Assembly (NCBI RefSeq): GCF_018403225.1
Contig: NZ_BOSG01000001.1
Coordinates: forward strand, 372,001-436,000
From: Paenibacillus sp. J23TS9
Lineage (GTDB): Bacteria; Bacillota; Bacilli; Paenibacillales; Paenibacillaceae
DNA: 64,000 bases
Reading direction: 5' to 3'
A program made the position numbers and the translations under genes. Below the pieces are notes generated by a model that did not search any database, was not told the DNA's origin, and was given only the letters and a program-made list of their open reading frames with translations. Below are positions 16,142 to 25,318 of this stretch, piece after piece (position 1 is the first letter of the stretch; each line of letters begins with the position of its first letter).

Positions 16142-16156
16142 AAGGAGCGGATTACA

Positions 16157-16396
16157 ATGGGAACTGCAGGCCGTGAGCAATTTATCGCTGTGCAAAAGAA
16201 CGGTGACGGGGACTTGACCGCCTTCAAAACTTCTTCGGGACGCGTACTTGGTTACGATGAGGCGCTGCAGGAAGTAAAAGCTGGTGCGATTGCCGGTGTC
16301 AATGTGTTCAAGGGAAGAGACGGAGGCATGTATATCCGTGGTGACGCGGACGGAGATCCTTCGAATAATTTGGATCAGCTGCCTCGTTTTGAATAG
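16157..16396 (+). CDS. DUF3892 domain protein (79 aa)
   Basis: A small protein with the DUF3892 pattern: a strand with FIAVQKNGDGDLTAFKTSSG, the YDEALQEVKAGAIAGVNVFKG helix-turn and an acidic GDADGDPSNNL tail. The domain is common in Bacillota and its function is unknown. AAAGGAGCGG is 6-7 bases before the ATG. It ends at a strong bidirectional terminator. Confidence 0.85.
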   Translation: MGTAGREQFIAVQKNGDGDLTAFKTSSGRVLGYDEALQEVKAGAIAGVNVFKGRDGGMYIRGDADGDPSNNLDQLPRFE

Positions 16397-16406
16397 CATC
16401 ACATCC

Positions 16407-16449
16407 AAAAGCCGGCAACAAGCATATTCTGCTTGTTGCCGGCTTTTTT
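16407..16449. terminator. Bidirectional terminator
   Basis: An 18-bp stem, AAAAGCCGGCAACAAGCA with its complement, 5-base loop and TTTTTT. It lies between the DUF3892 gene and the convergent MBL-fold gene. Confidence 0.93.
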
Positions 16450-16475
16450 GAACATCCAGGCTCAGCGCTTAGTCT

Positions 16476-17213
16476 TTACAGGGAATAGGAGCGGCCCTGC
16501 TCGATAAAGTTCATTTCCGCTGTTTTGCCATGATATTCATCCTTGTTATCTCCATAATGCATTAAATATGTAATCCTTCGGATATCCTCGGGCAATTTCA
16601 TCAGCTCATCCAGCGTGGTATGAACCTCACCGCGGCCTTCAAGCTGGCAGTCATGGAAAATCATGCTGCAGCTCCGTTTCTCCACGAGATATTTCAGCAG
16701 CTCCGGATTGTATATCATATCAGAGCTGTAGAAAATGTGATTATTTAAATACATCGAATAGCTCTTTTTTTCGGGGATATGCTCGGTAGGAATCAGTTCA
16801 AGACGGATATGCTCCGATATGGAGTACGGCTCATTGGGTGTCAGCGGGCATACCTCAAATAAATCCTCTAAAGAGGCGATTTCACCCGCCTGATACAATC
16901 CGCCCTTCAGGGAGTGCTCCCAGAGGATCGAAGTCAGGGATTCGGCGATATAGAGCTTGATTTTCCGTTGGAAGGTAAATTTCATTTTAAAGGCAAGCTC
17001 CTCCAAACCACCCACATGATCCGCATGGATATGGGTGATGAGCACCGCGTCCACGTCGGCAAAGGATTTGTTCAGCTGGTGAAGCGCAAGCGGAGCTGTT
17101 ACCCCGCAGTCAATCAACAGTGTGAAATCACCGTCCTTCAGCAGGGCGTTGTTGTTAAAATACTTTTTGGCAAAGGCACTGCCGGTTCCAATCATCTGTA
17201 GTTCTAAATTCAT
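16476..17213 (-). CDS. MBL-fold metallohydrolase (RNase Z-like)
   Basis: A 246-residue beta-lactamase-fold hydrolase with the metal-binding motif [10 protein letters not shown] near residue 60, an IFHDCQ strand with the bridging Asp and the later YLMHYGD with the last His. The short N-terminus [20 protein letters not shown] resembles RNase Z and its paralogs, but length and details do not identify the substrate. The ATG at 17213 has AGGAGGT 7 bases upstream; the longer frame to 17294 is not needed. Confidence 0.87.
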   Translation of the reverse strand: MNLELQMIGTGSAFAKKYFNNNALLKDGDFTLLIDCGVTAPLALHQLNKSFADVDAVLITHIHADHVGGLEELAFKMKFTFQRKIKLYIAESLTSILWEHSLKGGLYQAGEIASLEDLFEVCPLTPNEPYSISEHIRLELIPTEHIPEKKSYSMYLNNHIFYSSDMIYNPELLKYLVEKRSCSMIFHDCQLEGRGEVHTTLDELMKLPEDIRRITYLMHYGDNKDEYHGKTAEMNFIEQGRSYSL

Positions 17214-17321
17214 TAGAAGCACCTCCTGATGTGATGTGTTATTCATTATATACCACGGTTCCACATTGTTATAAATCCCCATACAATGCACCATAGGCTT
17301 TTAGGAAATGGGGATGGAGAC

Positions 17322-17516
17322 ATGGTCAAGTCTAAGGGTAAGAAACCGTCGCAGGCCAAAAGCGAAAAAGTGCATAAAGGCATGAGATTGGTCACTTCAC
17401 AGGTATGCGAGGTTTGCAAAACGCCTTGTGCACGAGGAATGGCTTATGCAGCCCGTATGAGAGAGCCGGGGGCCATTGGCAAAGGTGTACCTTGTATTTT
17501 AACTAAAGTGAAATAA
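17322..17516 (+). CDS. Small Cys-containing basic protein (64 aa)
   Basis: Starts MVKSKGKKPSQAKSEKVHKG, a basic tail, followed by a compact region with four Cys (CEVCKTPCARG and later PC). The CxxCxxxC spacing hints at a small metal-binding knuckle. I do not recognise the family. GGGGATGGAG precedes the ATG; a terminator follows. Confidence 0.6.
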   Translation: MVKSKGKKPSQAKSEKVHKGMRLVTSQVCEVCKTPCARGMAYAARMREPGAIGKGVPCILTKVK

Positions 17517-17530
17517 CCTTCGCTCTCTTT

Positions 17531-17562
17531 AAAAAACCTGCGCGAATTTGAGCAGGTTTTTT
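17531..17562 (+). terminator. Terminator after the Cys-containing gene
   Basis: AAAAAACCTGC pairs with GCAGGTTTTTT around a 10-base loop. Confidence 0.88.
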
Positions 17563-17675
17563 ACTTTTAAGAAATGAAAAAAAATCCACAATGAATGTAA
17601 GGATTGACCGCAACTTGCAAACTCACATTTCGTATATACATACAACAGCATGAAGGAAATGGAGGGGATTTACGG

Positions 17676-18233
17676 GTGAGAAATTGGAAAAAGATTTTGA
17701 TATGTGTTTTTGCCTTTTCTCTGATGGGCGGCTCCGTCATGTTCGCGGACTCCGTATCCCAGAAAATCAGAGTTTGGATGAATGGTCAGGAAGTACAGGA
17801 TGGCGGCTTTGTAATTGACGGCAAAACTTATGTTCCTATCCGGGAATTTAATGGTGTGGTCGATTGGGATGGAGATGCCAATAAAGTGAAGTTCATCAAG
17901 CCGAACGTACATATTTTCTTATTTAAAGGCGATACCGTCTTTGGCAATGTCAATAAGGGCAAGCTGAAATTCAATGTATTTTCTCAGGTGGACAGCCTTT
18001 CTGAGCATGTTACCGCCGTTAAAGTGGCAATTACGGATCCGTCAGGCAATGTTAAGGATATCCAGTCACAGAACCTCGGTAGCGACCAACAGGATAATTT
18101 TTGGTTCCGGACGTATGATTTCACGTATGATTTTAAAATCGCAGGAAAATATAAGGTTGGGTTTTACGTGAAAGCTTCGAAAAATGTTGACTATGAATTG
18201 GTATCCGAGAAGGTCATTACAGCCTTGAATTAA
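17676..18233 (+). CDS. Secreted protein with copper amine oxidase N-terminal-like (stalk) domain
   Basis: A 185-residue exported protein. The signal peptide (RNWKKILICVFAFSLMGGSV, cleavage near FADS) is followed by a stalk-type domain at about 30-75 (KIRVWMNGQEV, IDGKTYVPIREF, VVDWDGDANKVKF) as found in many Paenibacillus envelope proteins, then a beta-rich domain that may be immunoglobulin-like. GTG start at 17676 after GGAGGGG; the longer frame to 17604 lacks a site. Role unknown, probably cell-surface. Confidence 0.8.
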   Translation: MRNWKKILICVFAFSLMGGSVMFADSVSQKIRVWMNGQEVQDGGFVIDGKTYVPIREFNGVVDWDGDANKVKFIKPNVHIFLFKGDTVFGNVNKGKLKFNVFSQVDSLSEHVTAVKVAITDPSGNVKDIQSQNLGSDQQDNFWFRTYDFTYDFKIAGKYKVGFYVKASKNVDYELVSEKVITALN

Positions 18234-18331
18234 TGGGTCTAAGCTTGCTGCAAAAGGATAAATTGACCAGGGCTTGGCTACGTGATACGATACGAAGGTA
18301 TGACTATATAACCTAAAGCGAGGTTTTTGTA

Positions 18332-18646
18332 ATGAGCGATCACAACCACGTGCATGACGAAAATTGCAATCATGATCACGACCATGAGCATGAGGAATTT
18401 GTTCTGACTTTGACTGACGAGCAAGGAAACGATGTGGAAATGGTTCTTGTCGAAACATTTGATGTTGGCGAGAGAATGTACGCATTGCTGCTTGAGCGTG
18501 AAAATCCAGAAGCGGACGGCATTATTCTGCGCGTTGAGGAAGAAAACGACGAAATGATGCTTTACAATATTGAAGACGAGCAAGAGTGGAATGAAGTTGA
18601 AGCGGCTTACAATGAGCTTGTAGCTCAGCAGGATTCCGAAGGCTAA
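18332..18646 (+). CDS. DUF1292 protein with His-rich N-terminus
   Basis: A 104-residue acidic protein of the YrzB/DUF1292 family: LTLTDEQGNDVEMVLVETF, YALLLERE and the EEWNEVEAAYNEL-like C-terminal helix. The first 21 residues contain eight His with several Asp/Glu (DHDHDHEHEE), a likely metal-binding tail not typical of the core family. Function unknown. Followed by a strong terminator. Confidence 0.88.
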   Translation: MSDHNHVHDENCNHDHDHEHEEFVLTLTDEQGNDVEMVLVETFDVGERMYALLLERENPEADGIILRVEEENDEMMLYNIEDEQEWNEVEAAYNELVAQQDSEG

Positions 18647-18663
18647 AATATTTTCCATAACTA

Positions 18664-18698
18664 AAACCCGGAACCACATATGTGGTTCCGGGTTTTTT
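18664..18698. terminator. Bidirectional terminator
   Basis: AAAACCCGGAACCACA/TGTGGTTCCGGGTTTT, a 16-bp near-perfect palindrome with T-run. It lies between the DUF1292 gene and convergent speA. Confidence 0.92.
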
Positions 18699-18755
18699 GT
18701 TATGTTTAAACAATTTGTATGTTTTTTCTTATTGCTGAAGCCTTAGGCGCCCAGA

Positions 18756-20231
18756 TTAGAAAATCGCATCGGTTTCAACGATAACCTTCACATTTTTGAT
18801 GTAACGATCCTCGGGACCTTTAACCGGAAGTCCAACATCAACATGGTCTACGATGTAGTCGATATTGTCTTGGGAAATGACTTCACCCGGCAGCAGGATT
18901 GGAATACCCGGCGGATAGACATAAATGAACTCGGCAATGATCCGTCCCGCGGATTCCTTGAAAGGAATCACCTCGGTGTCTCCGTAAAATGCATCTCTTG
19001 GAATAAGGGAGAGCTGAGGAATCTCAGGGATCTTAACAATAAGCTCATTAGCTGTATTTACATTATAGAACGTTTCCGCAAGCTCCCGCAGAGCGGTCAG
19101 CAATATCGATAGCGTTTCTTCGTTGTCACCTGGGGTTACCAGGCAGAGGATATTGTACATATCACTCAGCTCGACCTCGATATTGTACTTTTCGCGCAGC
19201 CAGTTTTCCGTTTCATATCCGGTAATGCCCAAATGGCGGACATGGATTGTCAGCTTGGTCGGATCATAGTCAAATGTGGCTTCGCCTCCGAGAATTTCTT
19301 CTCCGAAACAATAAAGTCCTTCGATTTCATTAATGGTACGGCGTGCATTTTGGGCGAGATTAATCGCCTTTTGTGCCATATCATGTCCATGAATTGCCAG
19401 ATTCCGTCTCGACGTATCCAGAGATGCGAGCAAAATATAGGAAGTCGATGTTGTCGTCAGCATACTGATAATCGTCTGAACGCGCTGCGGGTTAACAAAC
19501 CCGTTTTTTATATTGAGATTGAGCACGGAGCTCTGCGTCATGGAGCCTCCAAGCTTGTGCACACTGGTCGCAGCCATATCAGCCCCGGCTTCCATAGCGG
19601 ACATCGGAAGATCCTGGTGGAAATGAATGAGCACGCCATGAGCCTCGTCTACGAGGACAGGCACATGCCGACTATGGGCAAGATCCACAATTTCTTTCAA
19701 ATTCGCGCATACGCCAAAATAGGTCGGGTTAATCACCAATACTGCTTTGGCATCCGGATGGCGATCCAAGGCGCGTTGAACGGATTTTGTCGTAATGCCA
19801 TGATCGATACCCAGGTTCTCATCCCGTGCTGGAGATACGAATACCGGCTTGGCACCGGAGAATATAATGGCGGACATAATCGACTTGTGCACGTTGCGTG
19901 GCACGATGATTTTGTCCCCGGGCGAGCAAATGGACAAGATCATGGTCATAATGGCACCGCTTGTCCCCTGTACGCTGAAATAAGTATAGTCTGCGCCAAA
20001 TGCGTCGGCGGCAAGCTTTTGGGCTTCTTCAATGACACCTGTCGGCTGATGCAGATCATCCAGCGGCGCAATATTAATCAAATCTATGGATAGGGCGTTA
20101 TCACCTATAAACTCTCTGAATTCGGTGTCGGTTCCCATGCCCTTCTTGTGTCCGGGAATGTGAAATTGTACGGGATTGCTGGCCGCGTGTTCCTTCAGAG
20201 CAGTAAATAGCGGCGTACGGCGGTGGTCCAT
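18756..20231 (-). CDS. speA: Arginine decarboxylase (Orn/Lys/Arg decarboxylase, PLP)
   Basis: A 491-residue PLP enzyme close in length and sequence pattern to B. subtilis SpeA. It makes agmatine, the first step of polyamine synthesis. Landmarks are QFHIPGHKKG (22-31), SVQGTSGA near 86-93, VDEAHG (194-199) and the Schiff-base lysine in SVHKLGG (Lys226). The short form lacks the N-terminal wing of inducible E. coli enzymes. Lysine or ornithine as substrate cannot be excluded from sequence alone. Monocistronic. Confidence 0.87.
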   Translation of the reverse strand: MDHRRTPLFTALKEHAASNPVQFHIPGHKKGMGTDTEFREFIGDNALSIDLINIAPLDDLHQPTGVIEEAQKLAADAFGADYTYFSVQGTSGAIMTMILSICSPGDKIIVPRNVHKSIMSAIIFSGAKPVFVSPARDENLGIDHGITTKSVQRALDRHPDAKAVLVINPTYFGVCANLKEIVDLAHSRHVPVLVDEAHGVLIHFHQDLPMSAMEAGADMAATSVHKLGGSMTQSSVLNLNIKNGFVNPQRVQTIISMLTTTSTSYILLASLDTSRRNLAIHGHDMAQKAINLAQNARRTINEIEGLYCFGEEILGGEATFDYDPTKLTIHVRHLGITGYETENWLREKYNIEVELSDMYNILCLVTPGDNEETLSILLTALRELAETFYNVNTANELIVKIPEIPQLSLIPRDAFYGDTEVIPFKESAGRIIAEFIYVYPPGIPILLPGEVISQDNIDYIVDHVDVGLPVKGPEDRYIKNVKVIVETDAIF

Positions 20232-20400
20232 TTTATGCTGTCACAACCTTTCGTCTGTTAAAATTACAAGGATGAGTATAGCAAAATGGGGGGCGATTGC
20301 AAGCGTGCATTTCGTCAAGGGTGAAAATATGGAAGGAATTCGGGGTACATTATAAATAAGTGTCGTTCCAAGAGATGCTTTGTAAACACGAGTAGAGGAT

Positions 20401-21693
20401 GTGAAAAAGATGCCACAAGCAACAGGAGCAGCTGCCGTTAGACGGCTCAGATCCCCATTTTTTGTCGGACTGCTCATTATCCTATTTCTAGTTGAGTTTA
20501 TGAAAGGCTCGCTGCTCGTGGCTGTGCTGCCCGTATATATGAAGAACTCGCTCGGGTTGTCGGCACACACGATCGGAATTGCATTTTCGCTGCAGTACAT
20601 AGGTGATAACCTCTTTCGGAGTCCCTTTGGCTGGATCGGAGAGAGGCTAGGGTACCGCAAAACGATGGCGGGTGCATTGCTGATGACAGTTATTGCTGTA
20701 AGCATTATTGCGTTCTCCTCCGGTGCCTTTTGGCTGGCGATTGCATGCTTTATTCTTGGGCTCGGCACGTCTCCGCTGTGGCCTACCGCGATGACGGGGA
20801 CTACGGAAATATCGGGGCCAAATAACAGCAACGGGCAGGCGATGGGTACACTTGAAATGGCTTCACTGGCAGGTACGGGATCCGGACCGATCGTCATGAA
20901 CTTTCTTATGGATCGAACCGATAAAAATTATCACACCGCTTTTCTGATTTTAATCGGGGTAGGAATTATCCTGGTGCTGGTGGCTCTAATGCTGCCTTCT
21001 AAAGTCAGGATTCCGATTCAATCGGCGGCTGCGTCTGCGTCGGAAGCGGGCAAAGGTTTTTTTTCGGTTATGGGACATAAGCTCGGTCATCTGATTGGCA
21101 GCGTAAAAAAAACGCTGTATGAGGTTAAGAATACACTGAAGGTGAGCTGGATGGTTTATCCTGCGCTTTTCCTCCAGTCCTTTGTGATCGGGCTTCTCAG
21201 CCCTGTAATCACGTTATATGTGCAAAATGAGCTTCATATTTCACCTAATATGTACAGTCTGCTGCTGGTCGCAGGTGGAGGGATTACGGTACTTGCTCTG
21301 ATTCCATGCGGAAAATTGATCGACCGATTCGGTACGAGACCGTTCTTGAATAGCGGTTTTCTGCTGGCTGCGATCTCGCTAAGCATATTCTCAATGGTGC
21401 ATTCCCTTGTCTTGGTGTTTGTATTTGTATGTATTATCGGTGTCAGCTACGCGATGATTTTGCCTGGATGGAATACCTTTGTGTCTCATCTGATTCCGGA
21501 AGGCGAGCGCGGTGCCATATGGGGATTTTTCCTCACATTACAGGGGTCGGGCATGGTCGTGGGGCCGATTGTATCGGGTCAGCTGTGGGACCGCCTTGGC
21601 CATTCTTCACCGTTTCTGGCAAGCGCGATCGTTATGGCCATGCTGTTCGTCATCCACTTTATTCTCTCACGCAGAATGAAGCCAGCTTTATGA
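20401..21693 (+). CDS. MFS transporter
   Basis: A 430-residue permease with twelve hydrophobic segments in two halves joined by a long basic loop (about residues 210-250). The loop between helices 2 and 3 has the GWIGERLGYRKT form of MFS motif A; helix 5 has a GTGSGPIVMNFLMDR antiporter-like motif. Resembles YfkF/YkuC-type drug exporters; substrate unknown. The frame starts at GTG 20401; the ATG at 20410 is an equally good start with GAGG upstream. Confidence 0.88.
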   Translation: MKKMPQATGAAAVRRLRSPFFVGLLIILFLVEFMKGSLLVAVLPVYMKNSLGLSAHTIGIAFSLQYIGDNLFRSPFGWIGERLGYRKTMAGALLMTVIAVSIIAFSSGAFWLAIACFILGLGTSPLWPTAMTGTTEISGPNNSNGQAMGTLEMASLAGTGSGPIVMNFLMDRTDKNYHTAFLILIGVGIILVLVALMLPSKVRIPIQSAAASASEAGKGFFSVMGHKLGHLIGSVKKTLYEVKNTLKVSWMVYPALFLQSFVIGLLSPVITLYVQNELHISPNMYSLLLVAGGGITVLALIPCGKLIDRFGTRPFLNSGFLLAAISLSIFSMVHSLVLVFVFVCIIGVSYAMILPGWNTFVSHLIPEGERGAIWGFFLTLQGSGMVVGPIVSGQLWDRLGHSSPFLASAIVMAMLFVIHFILSRRMKPAL

Positions 21694-21717
21694 GAAGCCT
21701 GGAAAAGTGGCCGCATC

Positions 21718-21769
21718 AAAAAAAGCTGTACCAGGTTCCGGAATGAACCGGCCGGGTGCAGCTTTTTAT
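21718..21769. terminator. Bidirectional terminator
   Basis: AAAAAGCTGTACC pairs with GGGTGCAGCTTTTT around a structured loop. It lies between the MFS gene and the convergent DUF1054 gene. Confidence 0.8.
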
Positions 21770-21778
21770 TTTCGGATA

Positions 21779-22402
21779 TTAAAATGCCATTTTATAAAGC
21801 GGCAGCAGCTTCTCAAATGTGGATTGGATAACGGAGATGAGCTCCGGTCCGTTTTCGAGAACCGCTTCACCTTTAGGAATACGGAGTCCGCACAGCACTT
21901 CGGATTTTTTAACTTTCTCCAGCTTTTCAGCCATCTGCGAGAAATCCTTGATGCTCATGTCAGCATGCGGGGTAAAGCCCGGATCCATATGGTCCATGGA
22001 CCAATAAAACTCCTTCGGCAGGCTTTTTTTCACCTTGCTGTGGTTTTTCACCAAATGCTTGGCAAAGATCGCCTTATTTGAGCTTTCGTAGATAACCGCA
22101 AAAATGATAAACAGGTGGGACTCGAACATTCCAACCTGGAAATGTGGCAGTGCTTTATACCCTCTTTTGCTCGCGGCCCAGGCTACCCAGGTATCATTGG
22201 GCGGATTAATGGTTCGGCGGGCATGCTTGGCTACATGGGGAAACATTTCTTCTCCGCAAAGGGCGGAAAGGTATGGGGCGATCTCGCCTCCCAGCGTTTC
22301 AAGCTTCGGTCTTACGTTGGCTATCAAAGCCTCCATCCGAGGCTCAAGTCCGGGTACTGTGAATACTTCAAAATCCTGCGAATTAAAACCTTCAAACGGC
22401 AT
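21779..22402 (-). CDS. DUF1054 (YktB/UPF0637) family protein
   Basis: A 207-residue cytoplasmic protein with the family's FxxxDF(E)VF start, HxVAKHARRTxNPPNDTWVAW and FQVGMFESHLFIIFAVIYE motifs. Length agrees with B. subtilis YktB. Function unknown. The ATG at 22402 stands behind AGGAGG (8 bases). Confidence 0.9.
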   Translation of the reverse strand: MPFEGFNSQDFEVFTVPGLEPRMEALIANVRPKLETLGGEIAPYLSALCGEEMFPHVAKHARRTINPPNDTWVAWAASKRGYKALPHFQVGMFESHLFIIFAVIYESSNKAIFAKHLVKNHSKVKKSLPKEFYWSMDHMDPGFTPHADMSIKDFSQMAEKLEKVKKSEVLCGLRIPKGEAVLENGPELISVIQSTFEKLLPLYKMAF

Positions 22403-22615
22403 GCTGCGGCCTCCTATGTTCAAGTGCTGTGTAAAGTTTGTCCTATTATAGCATACCCTGCTGCCTGTTTGGCGACGATATGGAAAGGGTAAAAATAGTC
22501 AATAAACCAAGTTACCGTTACATAAGATAAAGTATAAAATAGAATAAAGCATTTAATCAATTTCCAATCGCAGATGTATTCGAATGAGCGGTCCAAAACT
22601 GAAGGAGGGAGTGCC

Positions 22616-23212
22616 GTGAACAAGAGCTATGAAGTGGAATACTGCAATCTGGAGCTTCGGTTTAACCGGCGGCATATTCAGGACCTGATTAAGGATTTAA
22701 TTCAGGAAGGATATTCCCTGTACTGGAGCGAGAACGAATCATTATTCATCGTTTCCGTCAGAACGGGGCGCAAACTTGTCAAGCTGCGGTTTAATCGTAC
22801 CAAAAACGGTTACAAAATGGTTGGGGATTATATCATACGGGATGCCAAATTAGCGGAGTGGATGGAAAAGTTAATCGAGGATACCCGCGGTCATGCCATT
22901 GTAAAACGGTTTAAAGACCGTCAAATCCTGGTGGAAAGCATTTTATTCGGCGAAGTAATCCGTTTGGTTGAAATATCCGGATACCAGCAAAGAGTGCTGT
23001 ATCAAAAGGGGCCATTCATGACGGAGCAGGAGATTTCCAAGCTGTATTTTTCCACAGAGGGTGAAATGCGGATGATGCTGCTGCGGCTTGAGGTCGATGA
23101 TGAGCTTGAACGGTTGCATGAAGCGCTTCAAAATGGAGATACCGAGAAGGCGGATGTATGTCGGCAGAAGCTCTCTGATCTATCCAAACAGCTGCTCATG
23201 CTTGAATGGTAA
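22616..23212 (+). CDS. Conserved hypothetical protein (198 aa)
   Basis: Begins (GTG) NKSYEVEYCNLELRFNRRH after GAAGGAGGGAG. A beta-rich N-terminal half with repeated basic strands (SVRTGRKLVKLRFNRTKNG) is followed by a helical C-terminus containing a leucine-rich coiled stretch (LERLHEALQNGD, LSDLSKQLLMLEW). No enzyme motif recognised. Probably monocistronic; a weak hairpin follows. Confidence 0.7.
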   Translation: MNKSYEVEYCNLELRFNRRHIQDLIKDLIQEGYSLYWSENESLFIVSVRTGRKLVKLRFNRTKNGYKMVGDYIIRDAKLAEWMEKLIEDTRGHAIVKRFKDRQILVESILFGEVIRLVEISGYQQRVLYQKGPFMTEQEISKLYFSTEGEMRMMLLRLEVDDELERLHEALQNGDTEKADVCRQKLSDLSKQLLMLEW

Positions 23213-23250
23213 TGTCCTGTTTGTACTACAATATAACAAAGTGATGGAAG

Positions 23251-23276
23251 CACCTCAGCTTAGGCGGGGTGTTTTG
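23251..23276 (+). terminator. Weak terminator candidate
   Basis: CACCTC pairs with GGGGTG (one G-T pair) followed by TTTT only. It could end the upstream hypothetical gene. Confidence 0.35.
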
Positions 23277-23384
23277 TCACGGTATCATTTGAAGACAGAG
23301 GGGTTCACTTTCACGCGTAAACACGCTAAAATAGGTGTATTCTTTTATTTATTAAAAATAAAGAGGTAAAGGATGGAGGACCAT

Positions 23385-24797
23385 ATGTCGAAGCAACAAA
23401 TCGGTGTCATCGGCCTTGCGGTCATGGGCAAAAACTTGGCTCTCAATATTGAAAGCAGAGGCTTTACTGTTTCCGTATTCAACCGTTCCCCGGAGAAAAC
23501 AGAAGCCCTTCTCGAAGAAGCGAAAGGCAAGAAACTGACTGGCACATTCTCCATTGAAGAATTTGTCGAGTCTCTGGAAAAGCCGCGCAGAATTTTGATC
23601 ATGGTACAAGCCGGCAAAGCGACGGATGCTACGATCGATCAATTGATTCCGCATTTGGATCAAGGCGATATCATTATCGACGGAGGTAATGCTTACTTCC
23701 CGGATACACAACGCCGCAGTAAAATGCTTGAGGAAAAAGGCTTCCGCTTTATCGGCGCTGGGGTTTCCGGTGGCGAAGAAGGAGCTCTCAAAGGACCTTC
23801 CATCATGCCGGGCGGACCAAAAAGCGCTTATGAGCTGGTAGAACCGATCCTGACCTCCATTTCCGCCAAAATAAATGGCGAGCCTTGCTGTACATATATC
23901 GGGCCGGGCGGTGCCGGTCACTATGTTAAAATGGTGCATAACGGTATCGAGTACGGTGACATGCAGCTGATCGGTGAAGCTTACCATCTGCTGAAAGACG
24001 TGCTGAACCTCGGCGCGGACGAATTGCATGAGATTTTCAAAGACTGGAACAAAGGTGAGCTGGATAGCTACCTGATCGAAATCACTGCCGATATCTTTGC
24101 ACAAAAAGATGAAGATACTGGCAAACCGATGGTTGACGTGATTCTAGACGCTGCCGGACAAAAAGGAACAGGAAAATGGACAAGCCAAAGCTCCCTCGAT
24201 CTCGGGGTGCCTCTTTCCATGATTACCGAATCGGTATTTTCCCGTTTCCTGTCTGCCATGAAGGAAGAGCGCGTGGAAGCAAGCAAAATCCTGAATGGTC
24301 CTAATGCAGAAGCTTTCCAAGGTGATAAAGCCGAATTTATCGAAAATGTCCGCAAAGCATTGTTTGCGAGCAAAATCGTATCCTATGCTCAAGGCTTCGC
24401 GCAGTTGCGTGTGGCTTCCGATGAGTATGAATGGGATCTGAAATACGGTGAACTAGCTAAAATTTGGCGCGGCGGCTGCATTATCCGCTCCCGTTTCCTG
24501 CAAAACATCACCGATGCTTACGAGAAGGATGCCGGCCTCAAAAACCTGCTGCTTGATCCATTCTTCAAAGAAATTATTGAAAATTACCAAGGTGCTTGGC
24601 GTGCCACCGTATCTGCTGCTGTTAGCCGCGGCATTCCGGTTCCGGGCTTCTCCAGTGCACTGGCCTATTTCGATAGCTACCGTACAGAGAGACTCCCTGC
24701 GAACCTGCTTCAGGCTCAGCGTGATTACTTCGGTGCCCATACGTTCAAGCGTGTGGACAAAGAAGGCGTATTCCACCACAACTGGATTCAGGAATAG
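23385..24797 (+). CDS. gndA: 6-phosphogluconate dehydrogenase, NADP-dependent, decarboxylating
   Basis: A 470-residue enzyme of the oxidative pentose phosphate pathway, giving ribulose 5-phosphate, CO2 and NADPH. The N-terminal Rossmann motif [15 protein letters not shown] (6-20), [15 protein letters not shown] and the substrate motif [19 protein letters not shown] are intact; the C-terminal [10 protein letters not shown] tail is also present. I start at ATG 23385 because GGAGGA is five bases upstream and the protein then begins like B. subtilis GndA; ATG 23373 is in frame too. Confidence 0.95.
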   Translation: MSKQQIGVIGLAVMGKNLALNIESRGFTVSVFNRSPEKTEALLEEAKGKKLTGTFSIEEFVESLEKPRRILIMVQAGKATDATIDQLIPHLDQGDIIIDGGNAYFPDTQRRSKMLEEKGFRFIGAGVSGGEEGALKGPSIMPGGPKSAYELVEPILTSISAKINGEPCCTYIGPGGAGHYVKMVHNGIEYGDMQLIGEAYHLLKDVLNLGADELHEIFKDWNKGELDSYLIEITADIFAQKDEDTGKPMVDVILDAAGQKGTGKWTSQSSLDLGVPLSMITESVFSRFLSAMKEERVEASKILNGPNAEAFQGDKAEFIENVRKALFASKIVSYAQGFAQLRVASDEYEWDLKYGELAKIWRGGCIIRSRFLQNITDAYEKDAGLKNLLLDPFFKEIIENYQGAWRATVSAAVSRGIPVPGFSSALAYFDSYRTERLPANLLQAQRDYFGAHTFKRVDKEGVFHHNWIQE

Positions 24798-24809
24798 CAG
24801 GCAGATCGG

Positions 24810-25124
24810 TTAAGGCTCATCCTCATCATCTGGTGGGATAAGCCCATGCATGGCCTCCTGCAGGCAAGCGCGGATTTGTTCGTCCTGCGCTTGGCCGCTC
24901 GTGATGCGGCTCAGCAGAAGCAGTGCCGCATCACCGAAGTATTGAAAGTTTTGTAATATCCGTGGCTTAGAGAGTTCCAGTAAAGCTGGTTCTCCCTGAG
25001 CCACTTTTTGTTGTACATAATGCAAAACCCAAAGCATGTCTTCCCGGCAAAGAATATGCCGCGGATCCGTTATTTGCTTGATCCTGGCGGCCGTTTCGGG
25101 TGAATGGGTACGGGATTCTGGCAT
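24810..25124 (-). CDS. Hypothetical protein (104 aa)
   Basis: A mostly helical, acidic-tailed protein (ends LIPPDDEDEP) with a Leu-rich middle (GDAALLLLSRITSG). An AAGGAG lies 15 bases before the ATG, farther than usual, and no closer in-frame start exists. Convergent with gndA with only 12 bases between stops and no clear terminator. Not recognised. Confidence 0.6.
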   Translation of the reverse strand: MPESRTHSPETAARIKQITDPRHILCREDMLWVLHYVQQKVAQGEPALLELSKPRILQNFQYFGDAALLLLSRITSGQAQDEQIRACLQEAMHGLIPPDDEDEP

Positions 25125-25244
25125 GGCGGATACATTCCACTCCTTACGAACTCCTGATTTTCATTTTTTCAATCCATATTACTAGATGTATATGATAGAC
25201 TTGCGGAAAATAGACTTCGGTATCCCGTTAGAGAGTTTGCGAGA

Positions 25245-25274
25245 TTGTCGAAAGATTTTGGCCTGTGTTATGAT
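25245..25274 (+). promoter_or_regulatory. Promoter candidate for aroK
   Basis: TTGTCG, 18-base spacer, TATGAT, about 45 bases before the aroK start. Confidence 0.5.
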
Positions 25275-25318
25275 ATGAAAAAGCTTGAGGATTACGAGGA
25301 AACAAAAGGGGTGTAGCG

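Noticed and set aside
19233..20093. 286-residue frame antisense to speA
   Set aside because: Lies wholly inside a clear enzyme gene, composition is unlike a protein, no start signal.
23352..24104. 250-residue frame antisense to gndA
   Set aside because: Shadow of a strongly conserved gene; no ribosome site or family resemblance.
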